64,000 nt of DNA from Planctomycetaceae bacterium (GTDB taxonomy: Bacteria > Planctomycetota > Planctomycetia > Pirellulales > Thermoguttaceae): assembly GCA_021372005.1 (NCBI GenBank), contig JAJFVC010000060.1, forward strand, positions 109,966 through 173,965, written 5' to 3'. The translations under genes and the position numbers were made by a program. The stretch's first letter is position 1. Every line of letters begins with the position of its first letter. Below the pieces are notes generated by a model. The model worked only from the letters and a program-made list of their open reading frames with translations, had not been told where the DNA came from and made no database searches. Shown one piece after another: positions 28,765 to 37,512 of this stretch.

Positions 28765-30189
28765 ATGGCTTCTCAACCTACAGCGTCCGAACGGCCGGAA
28801 TTTGACGAAAATCAAAAGACGGCGATTTTCCGCGCGGCCTGCCAGCGCGTGATCGCCGCGGTTCGACGGGAGCCTGTCGAGACGGCCCGATCGCAGCTCG
28901 GCGAAATCGCCGAAACGCCGGTTTACGGTTCATTTGTTACATTGCGTCGCGATGGTCGTTTGCGTTCGTGCTGCGGATGCATCGAAGCGTCGATGCCGCT
29001 GGGCCGCGCCTTGGACATCGCGGCCGATCGCGCGGCGACCGACGACCCGCGGTTTCCACCCATCGACCCCGACGAGTTGGATCAACTCCACGTGGACGTG
29101 TGGATCCTTTGGGGGCCCCAACCGGTCACCGCGCACGGCGAAGACCGCGTCCAAGCCGTCACGATTGGCAAACACGGCCTGCTGATTTCCCGCGGCTACG
29201 CCCGAGGCTTGTTGTTGCCGGGCGTGGCCGTCGAGCACCACTTGGATGCAAGGGCTTTTCTGGAACAGGTGTGCTTGAAGGCGGGGCTGCCGACCGACGC
29301 TTGGTTGGACGACGACACGCAATTGCTGGTTTTTGAAGGCGATTCGATCGAAGGCGCCATGGTGTCGGAAGGCCCGGAGGCGAGGCAACCGGTCGTAGCC
29401 GGCGGATTCTACCCCAAAAGCCCACGCGACGTGCGGCTGGCCGTCGAACAGATGATGGCCGCCGCACCCGCAGCCAAAGCCGAACCGTGGTCCGGCGTTT
29501 TGACGCCTCACGCCGGATGGATGTATTCCGGACGTTTGGCGGCCGCCGTGTTTCACCGAGTGGCGATTCCCGATCGCGCCATCATTTTTTGCCCGCGACA
29601 TCGACCGCGGGGTCCGCGTTGGGCCGTCGCACCCTACCGACGCTGGCTCTTCCCGGGCGGTCAGGTGGCCGCCGACCCGGAATTGGCCGGACGACTTGTT
29701 GATGCCGTAACCGGATTAAAACTGGACGCCAGCACCCATCAGGACGAACACGCCATCGAGGTGCAGTTGCCACTGCTGAGTTATCTGGCGCCGTCGGTCC
29801 GCGTAACAGGCATGACGATCGGCGGCGGTTCTCTGCCCGAGCTGCTGCAATTCGGCGATCAGGTGGCCGGCGTGCTTGGGGAGTTGCCCGAACGACCTTT
29901 GCTGATCGTTTCAAGCGACATGAATCACTTCGCTGACGACGTCGAAACGAGGCGACTCGACCGACTCGCCCTCGACGCCATTGAAAGTCTTGACCCAGCT
30001 CGCGTCTATGAAACTGTTGAAAAAAACGGCATCAGCATGTGCGGCGCGGCCGGCTGCATTATTGTCATGGAGACGCTTCGACAACTCGGCTGCCTGACCC
30101 GCTGCGAACTAGTCGGCTACGCCACCAGCGCCGAAGCCGGCAGCCCCACGGATCGGGTCGTTGGCTATGCAGGAATGCTTTTCCGATAG
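28765..30189 (+). CDS. AmmeMemoRadiSam proteins A and B fused (AMMECR1-Memo)
   Basis: Two-domain protein of 474 residues. ATG 28765 follows AGGAGGTGCGCA, a strong ribosome site. Residues 1-205 are an AMMECR1 domain (YGSFVTLRRDGRLRSCCGC, with the RSCCG signature). Residues 210-474 are a Memo domain of the LigB-like dioxygenase fold: GGFYP, LTPHAGWMYSG, DEHAIEVQLPLL and SSDMNHF. The domain order is AMMECR1 first, the reverse of what I expect for most fusions. It is last in the operon with the radical SAM partner, 92 bases downstream of it. Confidence 0.93.
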   Translation: MASQPTASERPEFDENQKTAIFRAACQRVIAAVRREPVETARSQLGEIAETPVYGSFVTLRRDGRLRSCCGCIEASMPLGRALDIAADRAATDDPRFPPIDPDELDQLHVDVWILWGPQPVTAHGEDRVQAVTIGKHGLLISRGYARGLLLPGVAVEHHLDARAFLEQVCLKAGLPTDAWLDDDTQLLVFEGDSIEGAMVSEGPEARQPVVAGGFYPKSPRDVRLAVEQMMAAAPAAKAEPWSGVLTPHAGWMYSGRLAAAVFHRVAIPDRAIIFCPRHRPRGPRWAVAPYRRWLFPGGQVAADPELAGRLVDAVTGLKLDASTHQDEHAIEVQLPLLSYLAPSVRVTGMTIGGGSLPELLQFGDQVAGVLGELPERPLLIVSSDMNHFADDVETRRLDRLALDAIESLDPARVYETVEKNGISMCGAAGCIIVMETLRQLGCLTRCELVGYATSAEAGSPTDRVVGYAGMLFR

Positions 30190-30235
30190 AAACAAATCGA
30201 AGCCATCTCAACAACACGCACAAAGCCTGAAAAGA

Positions 30236-30934
30236 TCAAGGCGCCGCTTCGGCAGTCTTTTTGCTCGCCGCAGGGTTCACCTTTTTGTCAGGCGCTGCGT
30301 GCTTCACGCCGGCTGTTGGCTTTTTCGCTTCCGTTTTGGATTCCACCGTCGATGGGTTATCTGCCGGCTTTTCGACCGATGAATCCGTGACCGCAGGAGC
30401 AACGATGGACGAGTCCGCCTCGGCGGGTTCCGCCGCAGACGATTCGGCAGCGGGTTGCTCGGGCGGAGCAATGTCTTGCTGACGAAGAACGCGAGACTCT
30501 TCTTGCTGAATCGCCTCATAGCGAGCTTTGCGATACCGATCGATCTCTTTCAATACGGCCAGCCGGGCATTCAACCGATAGCGTTCCAACTCAACGCGAG
30601 CCGAACCTTGTACGCGCTCAAGCGATTTTGAGATGTTGTAAAACTTGTTGGCATCCCGACTCTCGAGCGACGCCCCCGTCTGAAAATCTTGTTTCGCTTC
30701 CGACTCGCGGCCGAGTTTCAGCATCGCCAACCCGCGGAAATAATACGTCCGCGGATCCTGTGAACCGCCCTCGACCGCGGCCGTCAGTTGTTCGTAGGCG
30801 CCTGAGTAATCACCGGCGAAGTAGGCATGAACGCCGCCGCCATATTTTTGGCCCAAAACGCCCTCATCGGCAAACAGCGACGTAGCCCCAAGCAACGCAA
30901 AGCTCGCGGCCACCATGACCCTACGGCAAAACAT
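30236..30934 (-). CDS. Small secreted TPR-like protein with acidic/Pro-Ala tail
   Basis: Unrecognised exported protein of 232 residues. ATG 30934 is preceded by AGAGGAGA. Signal peptide MFCRRVMVAASFALLGATSLFA. One or two TPR-like units follow (GGVHAYFAGDYSGAYEQLTA and TYYFRGLAMLKLGRESEAKQ), then a charged helix (about 100-140), then a low-complexity Ala/Glu/Ser/Lys tail to the end. It is monocistronic with its own promoter. The first half is the only likely folded part. Confidence 0.8.
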   Translation of the reverse strand: MFCRRVMVAASFALLGATSLFADEGVLGQKYGGGVHAYFAGDYSGAYEQLTAAVEGGSQDPRTYYFRGLAMLKLGRESEAKQDFQTGASLESRDANKFYNISKSLERVQGSARVELERYRLNARLAVLKEIDRYRKARYEAIQQEESRVLRQQDIAPPEQPAAESSAAEPAEADSSIVAPAVTDSSVEKPADNPSTVESKTEAKKPTAGVKHAAPDKKVNPAASKKTAEAAP

Positions 30935-30985
30935 CGTTTCTGCTCTCCTCTGCTCATCAACCCGACGAAAACCTGCTCCAGCTTG

Positions 30986-31014
30986 ATGGTAATGAGTTTT
31001 TATCCAAAGATCAA
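30986..31014 (-). promoter_or_regulatory. Promoter with overlapping inverted repeat
   Basis: On the reverse strand, TTGATC and TACCAT are 17 bases apart and lie 45 bases upstream of the gene at 30934. The perfect inverted repeat GCTTGAT (30981-30987) / ATCAAGC (31010-31016) covers both promoter boxes, a layout that suits repressor control. Confidence 0.45.
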
Positions 31015-31100
31015 GCAAAACCACCGCTTCGCGCCAATTCGCCATTCTTCCGCACATTACCACAGCCAAAGCACCCCACCAACGAGGGAAAACTTCCAAC

Positions 31101-31130
31101 TTGACGCTCGTGGAGTTAGGCAACTATACT
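31101..31130 (+). promoter_or_regulatory. sigma70 promoter of the 31209 gene
   Basis: TTGACG and TATACT are 18 bases apart, close to consensus. The transcript would start near 31137, giving a 70-base leader. Confidence 0.6.
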
Positions 31131-31208
31131 AGAGTGGGAGGGCGGCAAAATCTACGCGAGCTTCACATCGCCCTTGCCATAAGCGTCTCTGATCCCGAAA
31201 GTCCTCTC

Positions 31209-32141
31209 ATGAAACAAGCGATGTCTGTTGCGGGCCGACTCACTGCCTTGACGCTGTTGATTTGCACGGTTGGACAGGCCGCAGAGCCGGTCGCTTCCAC
31301 CGACGCCAGGACGTTGTCGGTTAGGTCGCCGTATCGTCAGCTGGCTCCGGGCGTAATGATTTCGATCGATCCGATGCGAACGTTGGACGAAACCGTTAGC
31401 CGACACGACATCGTCGGATTGTTGGCCGTCGACCCGAAGTTCGATTGGGCCAAGGACATCGAGTTTCGGCATGACATCTGGGTGCTGCGGTTTCGGTTCA
31501 AGCCGATGCGGATGATTTGGGTCGACGTGCCGCAAGCCAGTGGATTTATGCAACGAAAACTGATTTGGTACATGGTCTATGAGGTGACCAACACCGGCAA
31601 AATCATGCATCCTCTGCCGGACGTAAAGCTTCCCTACAAAACCGCCGAACCGCGTGAACTGTACGAGATCAAAACGGTCGATCGTCCGATCCGGTTCGCA
31701 CCCGAGTTTTTGCTCGAAGGTCACCAACACATGAAGGGCGACACTGGTTTTACGAAGGTGTATCCCGATCGGGTGATTCCCGTGGCCATGGAGCCGATCC
31801 GAAAACGAGAAGACGCCAAACGGCAGTTTTTGACCTCGGTGCAGATGTGCCGTGAGATCGCCGTGGGCGAGAGCTGCTGGGGCATCGCCACGTGGGAGGA
31901 TCTCGATCCGCGAATCGTTCAGTTTTCGGTGTATGTGTTCGGATTGACGAATGCCTATCGTTGGAAAGACGAGCCCGGAGAGTACAAAGCGGGGGGGGAA
32001 TCGACGTTGGCAGGCCGAAAAATCTATCGCAAAACCCTGAAACTCAACTTCTGGCGGCCGGGCGACCCCTATTTGGAGCACGAAGAAGAAATCCGCTTCG
32101 GCATCCCTGACGGGGTTGACTACCAGTGGGTTTACCGATAG
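31209..32141 (+). CDS. Conserved-looking secreted protein of unknown function
   Basis: Exported protein of 310 residues from ATG 31209 (MKQAMSVAGRLTALTLLICTVGQAAE, signal peptide). The ribosome site is weak. The body is rich in aromatic residues and beta-like strands: DIWVLRFRFKPMRMIWVDVP, LIWYMVYEVTNTGK, CWGIATWEDLDPRIVQFSVY and LKLNFWRPGDPYLEHEEEI. No catalytic motif is seen. I recall similar proteins only from planctomycetes. It is probably periplasmic or surface-associated. rpmA lies 127 bases downstream. Confidence 0.8.
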   Translation: MKQAMSVAGRLTALTLLICTVGQAAEPVASTDARTLSVRSPYRQLAPGVMISIDPMRTLDETVSRHDIVGLLAVDPKFDWAKDIEFRHDIWVLRFRFKPMRMIWVDVPQASGFMQRKLIWYMVYEVTNTGKIMHPLPDVKLPYKTAEPRELYEIKTVDRPIRFAPEFLLEGHQHMKGDTGFTKVYPDRVIPVAMEPIRKREDAKRQFLTSVQMCREIAVGESCWGIATWEDLDPRIVQFSVYVFGLTNAYRWKDEPGEYKAGGESTLAGRKIYRKTLKLNFWRPGDPYLEHEEEIRFGIPDGVDYQWVYR

Positions 32142-32181
32142 AAAGAAGGGTTCGCGGACTAACCCCTAAGTGAAGAGCCCG

Positions 32182-32236
32182 TTCCAAAACGTCTCCCGAC
32201 GCCGGGAGACCCCAACACGCGAAAACGTTTTGGGAT
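32182..32236 (+). other. Structured leader upstream of rpmA
   Basis: Two mutually exclusive stems overlap: GTCTCCCG/CGGGAGAC (32191-32198 with 32203-32210, loop ACGC) and CCAAAACGT/ACGTTTTGG (32184-32192 with 32225-32233). The outer stem can be lengthened by T-G and T-A pairs. No U-run follows, so a simple terminator is unlikely. It sits 33 bases before rpmA, where autoregulatory leaders of ribosomal proteins are found. Confidence 0.4.
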
Positions 32237-32268
32237 CAGCTCGATGTCTTTTGCCGATTAGTATTTCC

Positions 32269-32520
32269 ATGGCACACAAAAAAGGCCAAGGTTCCAGCCG
32301 AAACGGACGTGACAGCAATCCCCAATACCGCGGTGTGAAGCGGTTTGGCGGCGAGCAGGTTCGAGCGGGAAGCATTCTCGTTCGACAGGTGGGCAACAAG
32401 TACTTTGCCGGCAAGGGCGTCGGCCAGGGTTCCGATTACACACTGTACGCCCTGATCGACGGCTGCGTGAAGTTCGATCGCGGCGGTCGCCGCATCCATG
32501 TCGAGGCCCTTCAAAACTAG
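32269..32520 (+). CDS. rpmA: 50S ribosomal protein bL27
   Basis: Large-subunit ribosomal protein, 83 residues, with its N-terminus at the peptidyl-transferase centre. The sequence begins [20 protein letters not shown] and contains [19 protein letters not shown] and [15 protein letters not shown], all diagnostic. There is no Firmicute-type cleaved N-terminal extension. The usual partners rplU and obg are not adjacent: rplU is absent from the window, and obg is 2.6 kb downstream on the other strand. Confidence 0.98.
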   Translation: MAHKKGQGSSRNGRDSNPQYRGVKRFGGEQVRAGSILVRQVGNKYFAGKGVGQGSDYTLYALIDGCVKFDRGGRRIHVEALQN

Positions 32521-32676
32521 GGCCATTGCCTTCACGAGCAACTCCGCCTCCTTCAACGACCTGCAATCGTCGACGCATCAGGCGATTGGTGTAAAGCGTC
32601 TAGAAAACGTGTGGTGGCGCGTGCGCCAACAAGCATTTTCTGCTGTTGTTTTTCTCCGACCTAGGAGTGCTCTCTG

Positions 32677-33543
32677 ATGACCGCTGCGATCCTGGACGGT
32701 AAAGCACTTTCAGAGCAGATTCGTTCGGAAATTGCCCGCGATGTGGCTACATTCGCCGCCGAAACAGGTATAACGCCCTGTTTGGCCACTGTGTTGGTCG
32801 GAGACGATCCGGCCAGTCAGGTTTACGTGCGGAACAAACAACGAGCCAGCGAGAAGGCCGGCATTCGGAGCCAATCCTTCCAACCTGACGCCGCCACGAC
32901 GACCGAAGAATTGCTTGATTTGGTCCATCGGCTGAATTACGATCCCGCCGTCCATGGCATTCTGGTTCAGTCGCCGCTGCCGAAGCAGATCGACGAACGC
33001 CGTATTTTGGAGGCGGTCGATCCGCTAAAGGACGTTGACGCCTTTCATCCTGAAAACGTGGGCCGCATTGTCCAGGGCCGTCCGCGATTCATGCCGTGCA
33101 CGCCCTACGGCGTCCAACAAATGCTGATTCGCAACAGCATCCCAATTGCCGGCGCTCACGTGGTCGTGCTAGGCCGTAGCGACATCGTCGGTAAACCGAT
33201 GGCCATTTTGCTGATGCAACGAGGCCCCGGCGGCGATGCCACCGTCACGGTCTGCCACAGCCGCACCCGCGACTTGGCCGCCGTGACCCGATCGGCCGAC
33301 ATTCTGATTGTGGCCATCGGAAAGCCGAAGTTCGTCACCGCCGACATGGTCAAGCCCGGAGCCACGGTGATCGACGTGGGCATCAATCGGCTGGAAACGG
33401 GCCTGGTCGGCGACGTCGATTTTGAGGCGGTCCGACAAGTGGCCGGCCGGATCACGCCCGTTCCCGGCGGCGTCGGTCCGTTGACCATCGCCATGCTGCT
33501 GTTGAATACGCTCACCGCGGCGAAATTGCAGCAGGCAAAGTAA
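32677..33543 (+). CDS. folD: Bifunctional methylene-THF dehydrogenase/cyclohydrolase
   Basis: Interconverts 5,10-methylene-THF and 10-formyl-THF for purine and formyl-Met synthesis. The protein has 288 residues. ATG 32677 follows AGGAG. Signatures are SQVYVRNKQRA (with the catalytic Lys), HGILVQSPLPKQID, KDVDAFHPENVG, VVVLGRSDIVGKP for the cofactor loop, and TPVPGGVGPLTIAML. It is monocistronic and convergent with the DUF190 gene. The 156 bases before it hold a small hairpin, TGGCGC/GCGCCA, at 32615-32628. Confidence 0.97.
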   Translation: MTAAILDGKALSEQIRSEIARDVATFAAETGITPCLATVLVGDDPASQVYVRNKQRASEKAGIRSQSFQPDAATTTEELLDLVHRLNYDPAVHGILVQSPLPKQIDERRILEAVDPLKDVDAFHPENVGRIVQGRPRFMPCTPYGVQQMLIRNSIPIAGAHVVVLGRSDIVGKPMAILLMQRGPGGDATVTVCHSRTRDLAAVTRSADILIVAIGKPKFVTADMVKPGATVIDVGINRLETGLVGDVDFEAVRQVAGRITPVPGGVGPLTIAMLLLNTLTAAKLQQAK

Positions 33544-33567
33544 CGCTCGGCGGTCGCGTCCAGCAAA

Positions 33568-33909
33568 CTATGAGGTCGGACTGTGCCGATAGGCGATCAC
33601 ACGGGCCCGCTCCAACGTGATCATGCCTTCTTGAATCATCGCATCCAGATCCGGCAGAAACTCGGCGATCCGCTCGGGCGTATCGATGATCTCGATCACC
33701 ACCGGCAGATCCTCCGAAAGCCGCAAGACTTTCGCGGTGTGCATCCGGCTGTCGGCGCCGAAGCCCATGATGCCGCGCAACACCGTCGCACCGGCCATGC
33801 CGCGACGCCGAGCCTCCAACACGATCGTCTCGTACAACGGTTTGCCTTGATGACGGTCGCTCTCGCCGATAAAAATCCGCAGCAATTCCGCTTCTTCGGG
33901 CAGTCGCAT
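33568..33909 (-). CDS. DUF190 protein (CrcB-linked)
   Basis: Small cytosolic protein of 113 residues with a ferredoxin-like fold resembling PII/CutA. ATG 33909 has GGAGG 5 bases upstream. Family pattern: LLRIFIGESDRHQGKPLYE, ARRRGMAGATVLRGIMGFG and LPVVIEIIDTPERIAEFLP. DUF190 genes are commonly next to crcB/fluC, as here; the presumed role is accessory or regulatory in fluoride export. Last gene of the obg-coaX-crcB run. Confidence 0.92.
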   Translation of the reverse strand: MRLPEEAELLRIFIGESDRHQGKPLYETIVLEARRRGMAGATVLRGIMGFGADSRMHTAKVLRLSEDLPVVIEIIDTPERIAEFLPDLDAMIQEGMITLERARVIAYRHSPTS

Positions 33910-33950
33910 ACGCACCTCCGGAGAATCCGAGCGGCTACAAAAAAAGAAAC

Positions 33951-34328
33951 TTACAACAACCGGCCCACAACCAAACCAATCGCCAGTGCAGCCAATCCGC
34001 CGACATTATGCAACGCGAAATAGCCCAACGCCGACATCCACTGCGAATCGCGCAAAAGTTGATTGGTCTCGAAAATGAACGTCGAAAAAGTAGTGAATGC
34101 GCCCATGAAACCGATCAAAATAATCGCGCGCGTCTCGCCGCTGTCGGGCCACCGTTCCTCCAAGGCCGACCACACCGCGCCGAACGCCAGACAACCGAGC
34201 AGATTGACCGTGACCGTGCCCCAAGCAAAGACTTTGCCGCACTGATTTTGAACGAACCCGCCCAACTCATAGCGAGCCAGCGTGCCTAACGATCCGGCGA
34301 CGGCCAACAACAACAATTTCTGAAACAC
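33951..34328 (-). CDS. crcB: Fluoride ion channel CrcB/FluC
   Basis: Dual-topology fluoride channel, 125 residues, four membrane helices. GTG 34328 is selected because GTAGGAG lies 8 bases upstream and the protein then has the family length. Key motifs are GTVTVNLLGCLAFG (pore Asn) and FMGAFTTFSTF (phenylalanine box and TTFST). It lies in an operon after coaX, only 11 bases from its stop, so there is no room for a fluoride riboswitch directly upstream. Confidence 0.95.
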   Translation of the reverse strand: MFQKLLLLAVAGSLGTLARYELGGFVQNQCGKVFAWGTVTVNLLGCLAFGAVWSALEERWPDSGETRAIILIGFMGAFTTFSTFIFETNQLLRDSQWMSALGYFALHNVGGLAALAIGLVVGRLL

Positions 34329-34339
34329 CTTAGCGACTC

Positions 34340-35113
34340 CTACGATTGCACAGCAGCGGCAATGCCGGCCAACGTCAAGTTGGGTTCGTAACGCACTTCC
34401 GGTCCGAGCAACCCCGCCACGACCACGCCCGCCCCACCGGTCAGGAACACCTGCGGCGACGTCTGTTCGCTCAACCGTTCGATCAACTGTCGGATCGCGC
34501 CGACGGCGCCCCAAAACAACCCCGACGCAATGGCCGACTCGGTCGCCTCACCCAAGGCCGGCGGCGGGTTGTCCAGTTCCGACAGATCGACCAGTGGCAG
34601 CAAATCGGTGAACTCGTGCAACGCCCGAGCCGCCATTTGTAGTCCCGGCAAAATCGCCCCACCGCAAAAAACGCCGTCCGAAGAAACCCAATCGACCGTG
34701 ATGGCCGATCCAACATCCACGATCACGGCCGGTCGCCCAACCGCCCGCACCCGATTGACCGCCACGGCGTCGACTAATCGATCCACGCCAACCATGTCCG
34801 GACGCTCAACTCGCACGTCCAACGGCAAATCGCTCGAAACCAACAACGCCACGCGATCCTTCGGCCGATGATCGTGCAACCAATCAATCCACCGTGAGGC
34901 GGCGGGCCGATTGACGCTGGCGATCCACCACACAAGTTCTTTCGCGGCAACGTCGGCCAACCAATGGGCGATCTCGTCCAGCGCCGGCGCGTCGCCGACC
35001 AACGAAAGCGTGCGAACCGGCGACGGCAACCCTTTCGCACAGTCGCCCGCAAACAACCCAATTTTGACTCGGGCGTTGCCGACGTCCACGGCGATAAAAG
35101 GTCCTCTCACCAC
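34340..35113 (-). CDS. coaX: Type III pantothenate kinase
   Basis: Phosphorylates pantothenate in CoA synthesis. The protein has 257 residues. Starts GTG 35113 or GTG 35110 overlap the obg stop, with AAGGGGA upstream. Motifs are [16 protein letters not shown] (phosphate 1), [10 protein letters not shown], and [18 protein letters not shown] with the phosphate-binding site, then GGAILPGLQ. In type III enzymes the third motif usually reads DxGTAxT; here it is DVGSAIT, a mild change. Confidence 0.93.
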   Translation of the reverse strand: MVRGPFIAVDVGNARVKIGLFAGDCAKGLPSPVRTLSLVGDAPALDEIAHWLADVAAKELVWWIASVNRPAASRWIDWLHDHRPKDRVALLVSSDLPLDVRVERPDMVGVDRLVDAVAVNRVRAVGRPAVIVDVGSAITVDWVSSDGVFCGGAILPGLQMAARALHEFTDLLPLVDLSELDNPPPALGEATESAIASGLFWGAVGAIRQLIERLSEQTSPQVFLTGGAGVVVAGLLGPEVRYEPNLTLAGIAAAVQS

Positions 35114-36105
35114 GCCGAGTCCCCTTGGAGCGTTTTGGCGATCCGACCGACCAATTGATTAAGCCCTTGCCCGGTCACGGCGGAAATCAACAACACCTCG
35201 TGGCCAATCTCCTCGGCGAATCGGCGACGGACCTCTTCGCCGGCCGGCAGGTCGGCTTTGGTCACCACCACGATTTCCGGCCGCGAGCCCAACTCCGCAC
35301 TGTGCCGTTCCAGTTCGTTGCGGATCGCGCGATAATTTTGCAATGGCTCTGTGCCGTCGGTCGGCTCGGGTTCGACCAGATGAACCAAAATGCCGGCCCG
35401 CTCGATGTGACGCAGAAACTCATGTCCGAGCCCCGCGCCCTCGTGCGCGCCCTCGATCAGACCGGGAATATCGGCCAAAATGAACGATCGGTCGAGGTCA
35501 ACCTGAACTCGGCCCAGATTCGGATATTTGGTCGTAAACGGATAGGGGGCGATTTCCGGCCGCGCTCGTGACAATCGGCTCAACAGCGTGCTTTTGCCAG
35601 CGTTCGGTTTGCCAACCAGTCCGACGTCGGCGATCACCTTCAATTCGAGTCGCAACGTGCGAGCCTCGCCAGGATCACCCGGCGTAAATTGCCGCGGCGC
35701 CCGATTGGTCGCCGACTTGAATCGAATGTTGCCCTTGCCGCCCCGTCCGCCTTGGGCCACAACGACTCGTTCGCCCGGCGCTGCCAGGTCCTTCAAGAGA
35801 TGGCCACGCTTGGCGTCGAAAATCATCGTGCCGGGCGGCACCGGAATGATCAAATCCCCGGCCGAGCGGCCGTGACAACCGGCCCCGGCGCCCGGTTGTC
35901 CGCTCGGGGCATTCCATAGACTCCGATGCGTTAGCGGGGCAAGGCTGTCGACACCCTCTTCCGCCACCAGAACAACGCTGCCGCCGTCGCCGCCGTCGCC
36001 GCCGTCGGGTCCGCCACGCGCAATGTATTTTTCGCGACGGAAGCTAACGCATCCATCGCCGCCTTTGCCAGCGGACACATGAATCTCGGTTTCGTCGATG
36101 AACAT
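35107..36105 (-). CDS. obg: Obg/CgtA GTPase
   Basis: Ribosome-associated GTPase for 50S assembly and stress response. The protein has 332 residues. The N-terminal Obg glycine-rich fold starts [18 protein letters not shown] and [14 protein letters not shown]. The G domain has [12 protein letters not shown] (P-loop), [16 protein letters not shown] (G3), VVTKADLP (G4) and ISAVTGQG (G5). There is no C-terminal OCT domain. It is first in a four-gene reverse operon, obg-coaX-crcB-DUF190, with overlapping or nearly abutting genes. Confidence 0.97.
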   Translation of the reverse strand: MFIDETEIHVSAGKGGDGCVSFRREKYIARGGPDGGDGGDGGSVVLVAEEGVDSLAPLTHRSLWNAPSGQPGAGAGCHGRSAGDLIIPVPPGTMIFDAKRGHLLKDLAAPGERVVVAQGGRGGKGNIRFKSATNRAPRQFTPGDPGEARTLRLELKVIADVGLVGKPNAGKSTLLSRLSRARPEIAPYPFTTKYPNLGRVQVDLDRSFILADIPGLIEGAHEGAGLGHEFLRHIERAGILVHLVEPEPTDGTEPLQNYRAIRNELERHSAELGSRPEIVVVTKADLPAGEEVRRRFAEEIGHEVLLISAVTGQGLNQLVGRIAKTLQGDSAW

Positions 36106-36216
36106 AGGGGCTCAGATCGGGACTCGGTTGACGGAGGACCTTTTAGTTTACTAGCCCAATCACTTCGAGGAAAGGAGCGAATCCCCACAATCGTGGGTCT
36201 TTTTCCCGTCGGCGGC

Positions 36217-36246
36217 TTGACGGCCGGTCGTAACGGCCCATAAAAT
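36217..36246 (+). promoter_or_regulatory. Promoter of the Sua5-phosphatase gene
   Basis: TTGACG and TAAAAT are 18 bases apart. The transcript would start near 36253, which is downstream of an ATG at 36250 and therefore favours the ATG at 36292 as the real start. Confidence 0.55.
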
Positions 36247-36291
36247 AATATGCTTACGCTCGAAATTGCGGGGAGTGCAACGGGTTTTGCC

Positions 36292-37434
36292 ATGCCGCCG
36301 GTGGTGATCGATTTACGCAACGCGGAGGACTGGCGCGATGTGGTTCACCGCATCGTGCAGACCCTGGCGGAAGGCGGCTTGGTGGCATTGCCCACCGAAA
36401 CCGTTTACGGGGTGGCGGCCAGCGCCCTGAACGAAAACGCCGTCGAACGGTTGATGTCGCTTAAGGAACGAACGGCCGCCAAACCGTTGGCGCTGGCCAT
36501 CAAAAGCGTCGATGAAGCCCGCGACTACGCCCCCGATATGTGCTCGTTGGCCGAACGGCTCGCACGTCGCTGTTGGCCTGGCCCGGTCACCTTGGTGGTC
36601 GACAATTCGCATCCAGAAAGCCTCGTGCATCGATTGCCGCCATTGGTACGGCAAGCCGTCTCGCCTCGGCAAACCGTCGGCCTTCGCGTGCCGGGTCATC
36701 AGGTGGTTCACGACGTGCTGTGCATGTTGGCCGGGCCGCTGACGCTTTCCAGCGCGAATCACGCCGGGAAGCCCGAGGCGGTCAACGCCCAAGAAGTTTT
36801 GGACGCTTTCGGCAGTTCCATCGATCTGATTATCGACGATGGGCCGTGCCGATTTGGGCAGCCGTCGTCGGTCGTCCAAGTGCGACAAGGTTGCTACGAA
36901 GTGCTGCGAGTCGGTGTGGTGCCCGAGCGGACATTAAGGCGACTTTCCAGTTTGCTGGTATTGTTTGTCTGCACGGGCAACACATGTCGCAGCCCCATGG
37001 CCGAAATGCTCTGCCGCCAAATGTTGGCCGAACGGTTGCACTGCGGGATCGATGAACTTGAAGATCGCGGCGTCCTGGTGATGTCGGCGGGCATCGCCGC
37101 GATGCTGGGCGGTCAGGCCAGCGGGGAGGCTGTTCGGGTCATGGCCGACATGGGGCTCGATCTGACCGGCCATGAAACACAACCACTTACCGAGCCACTG
37201 GTCCACCACGCCGACGTGATTTTTACGATGACGCGGTCTCACCGCGATGCCCTGTTGGCGCAATGGCCGTCGGCCGTAGGACGCACACACCTGCTGTCGC
37301 CCGGCGGGCTCGACGTTTCCGATCCGATCGGGGCGTCGGTGGAGCGTTATCGCCAATGTGCGGAAGAAATCCAAGCGAATTTAAGGGTTCGCCTCGACGA
37401 CTTGCCGCTATCGGCCGAACTGAAAAGACCCTAA
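36292..37434 (+). CDS. Fusion of Sua5/YrdC and LMW protein phosphatase (arginine-phosphatase-like)
   Basis: Two enzymes in one 380-residue chain. Residues 1-215 are a YrdC/TsaC threonylcarbamoyl-AMP synthase for tRNA t6A (GGLVALPTETVYGVAASA, LKERTAAKPLAL, WPGPVTLVV, LSSANHAGKP). Residues 222-380 are a low-molecular-weight phosphatase with P-loop CTGNTCRS at 227-234 and the general-acid loop DPIGAS at 344. Thr231 is the residue that marks YwlE-type protein-arginine phosphatases; tyrosine phosphatases have Ile or Val there (from memory). rpiB follows 78 bases later, the same neighbourhood as B. subtilis ywlC-ywlE-ywlF. The start at 36292 fits the promoter; ATG 36250 is the alternative. Confidence 0.9.
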   Translation: MPPVVIDLRNAEDWRDVVHRIVQTLAEGGLVALPTETVYGVAASALNENAVERLMSLKERTAAKPLALAIKSVDEARDYAPDMCSLAERLARRCWPGPVTLVVDNSHPESLVHRLPPLVRQAVSPRQTVGLRVPGHQVVHDVLCMLAGPLTLSSANHAGKPEAVNAQEVLDAFGSSIDLIIDDGPCRFGQPSSVVQVRQGCYEVLRVGVVPERTLRRLSSLLVLFVCTGNTCRSPMAEMLCRQMLAERLHCGIDELEDRGVLVMSAGIAAMLGGQASGEAVRVMADMGLDLTGHETQPLTEPLVHHADVIFTMTRSHRDALLAQWPSAVGRTHLLSPGGLDVSDPIGASVERYRQCAEEIQANLRVRLDDLPLSAELKRP

Positions 37435-37512
37435 AATAGCCGATCCAAAAACTGAACACACAACCGTCGCGCCGCCGCGACGGGTTTCCCTTTGAAAAGG
37501 CGAGATATTTCC

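Noticed and set aside
34329..34345. Fluoride riboswitch before crcB
   Set aside because: Only about 11 bases separate coaX and crcB, too short for the crcB motif; none is evident at the head of the operon either.
36250..36291. Earlier start of the Sua5 fusion
   Set aside because: ATG 36250 lies only 3 bases after the -10 box of the best promoter, so it would not be in the transcript; it also has no ribosome site.
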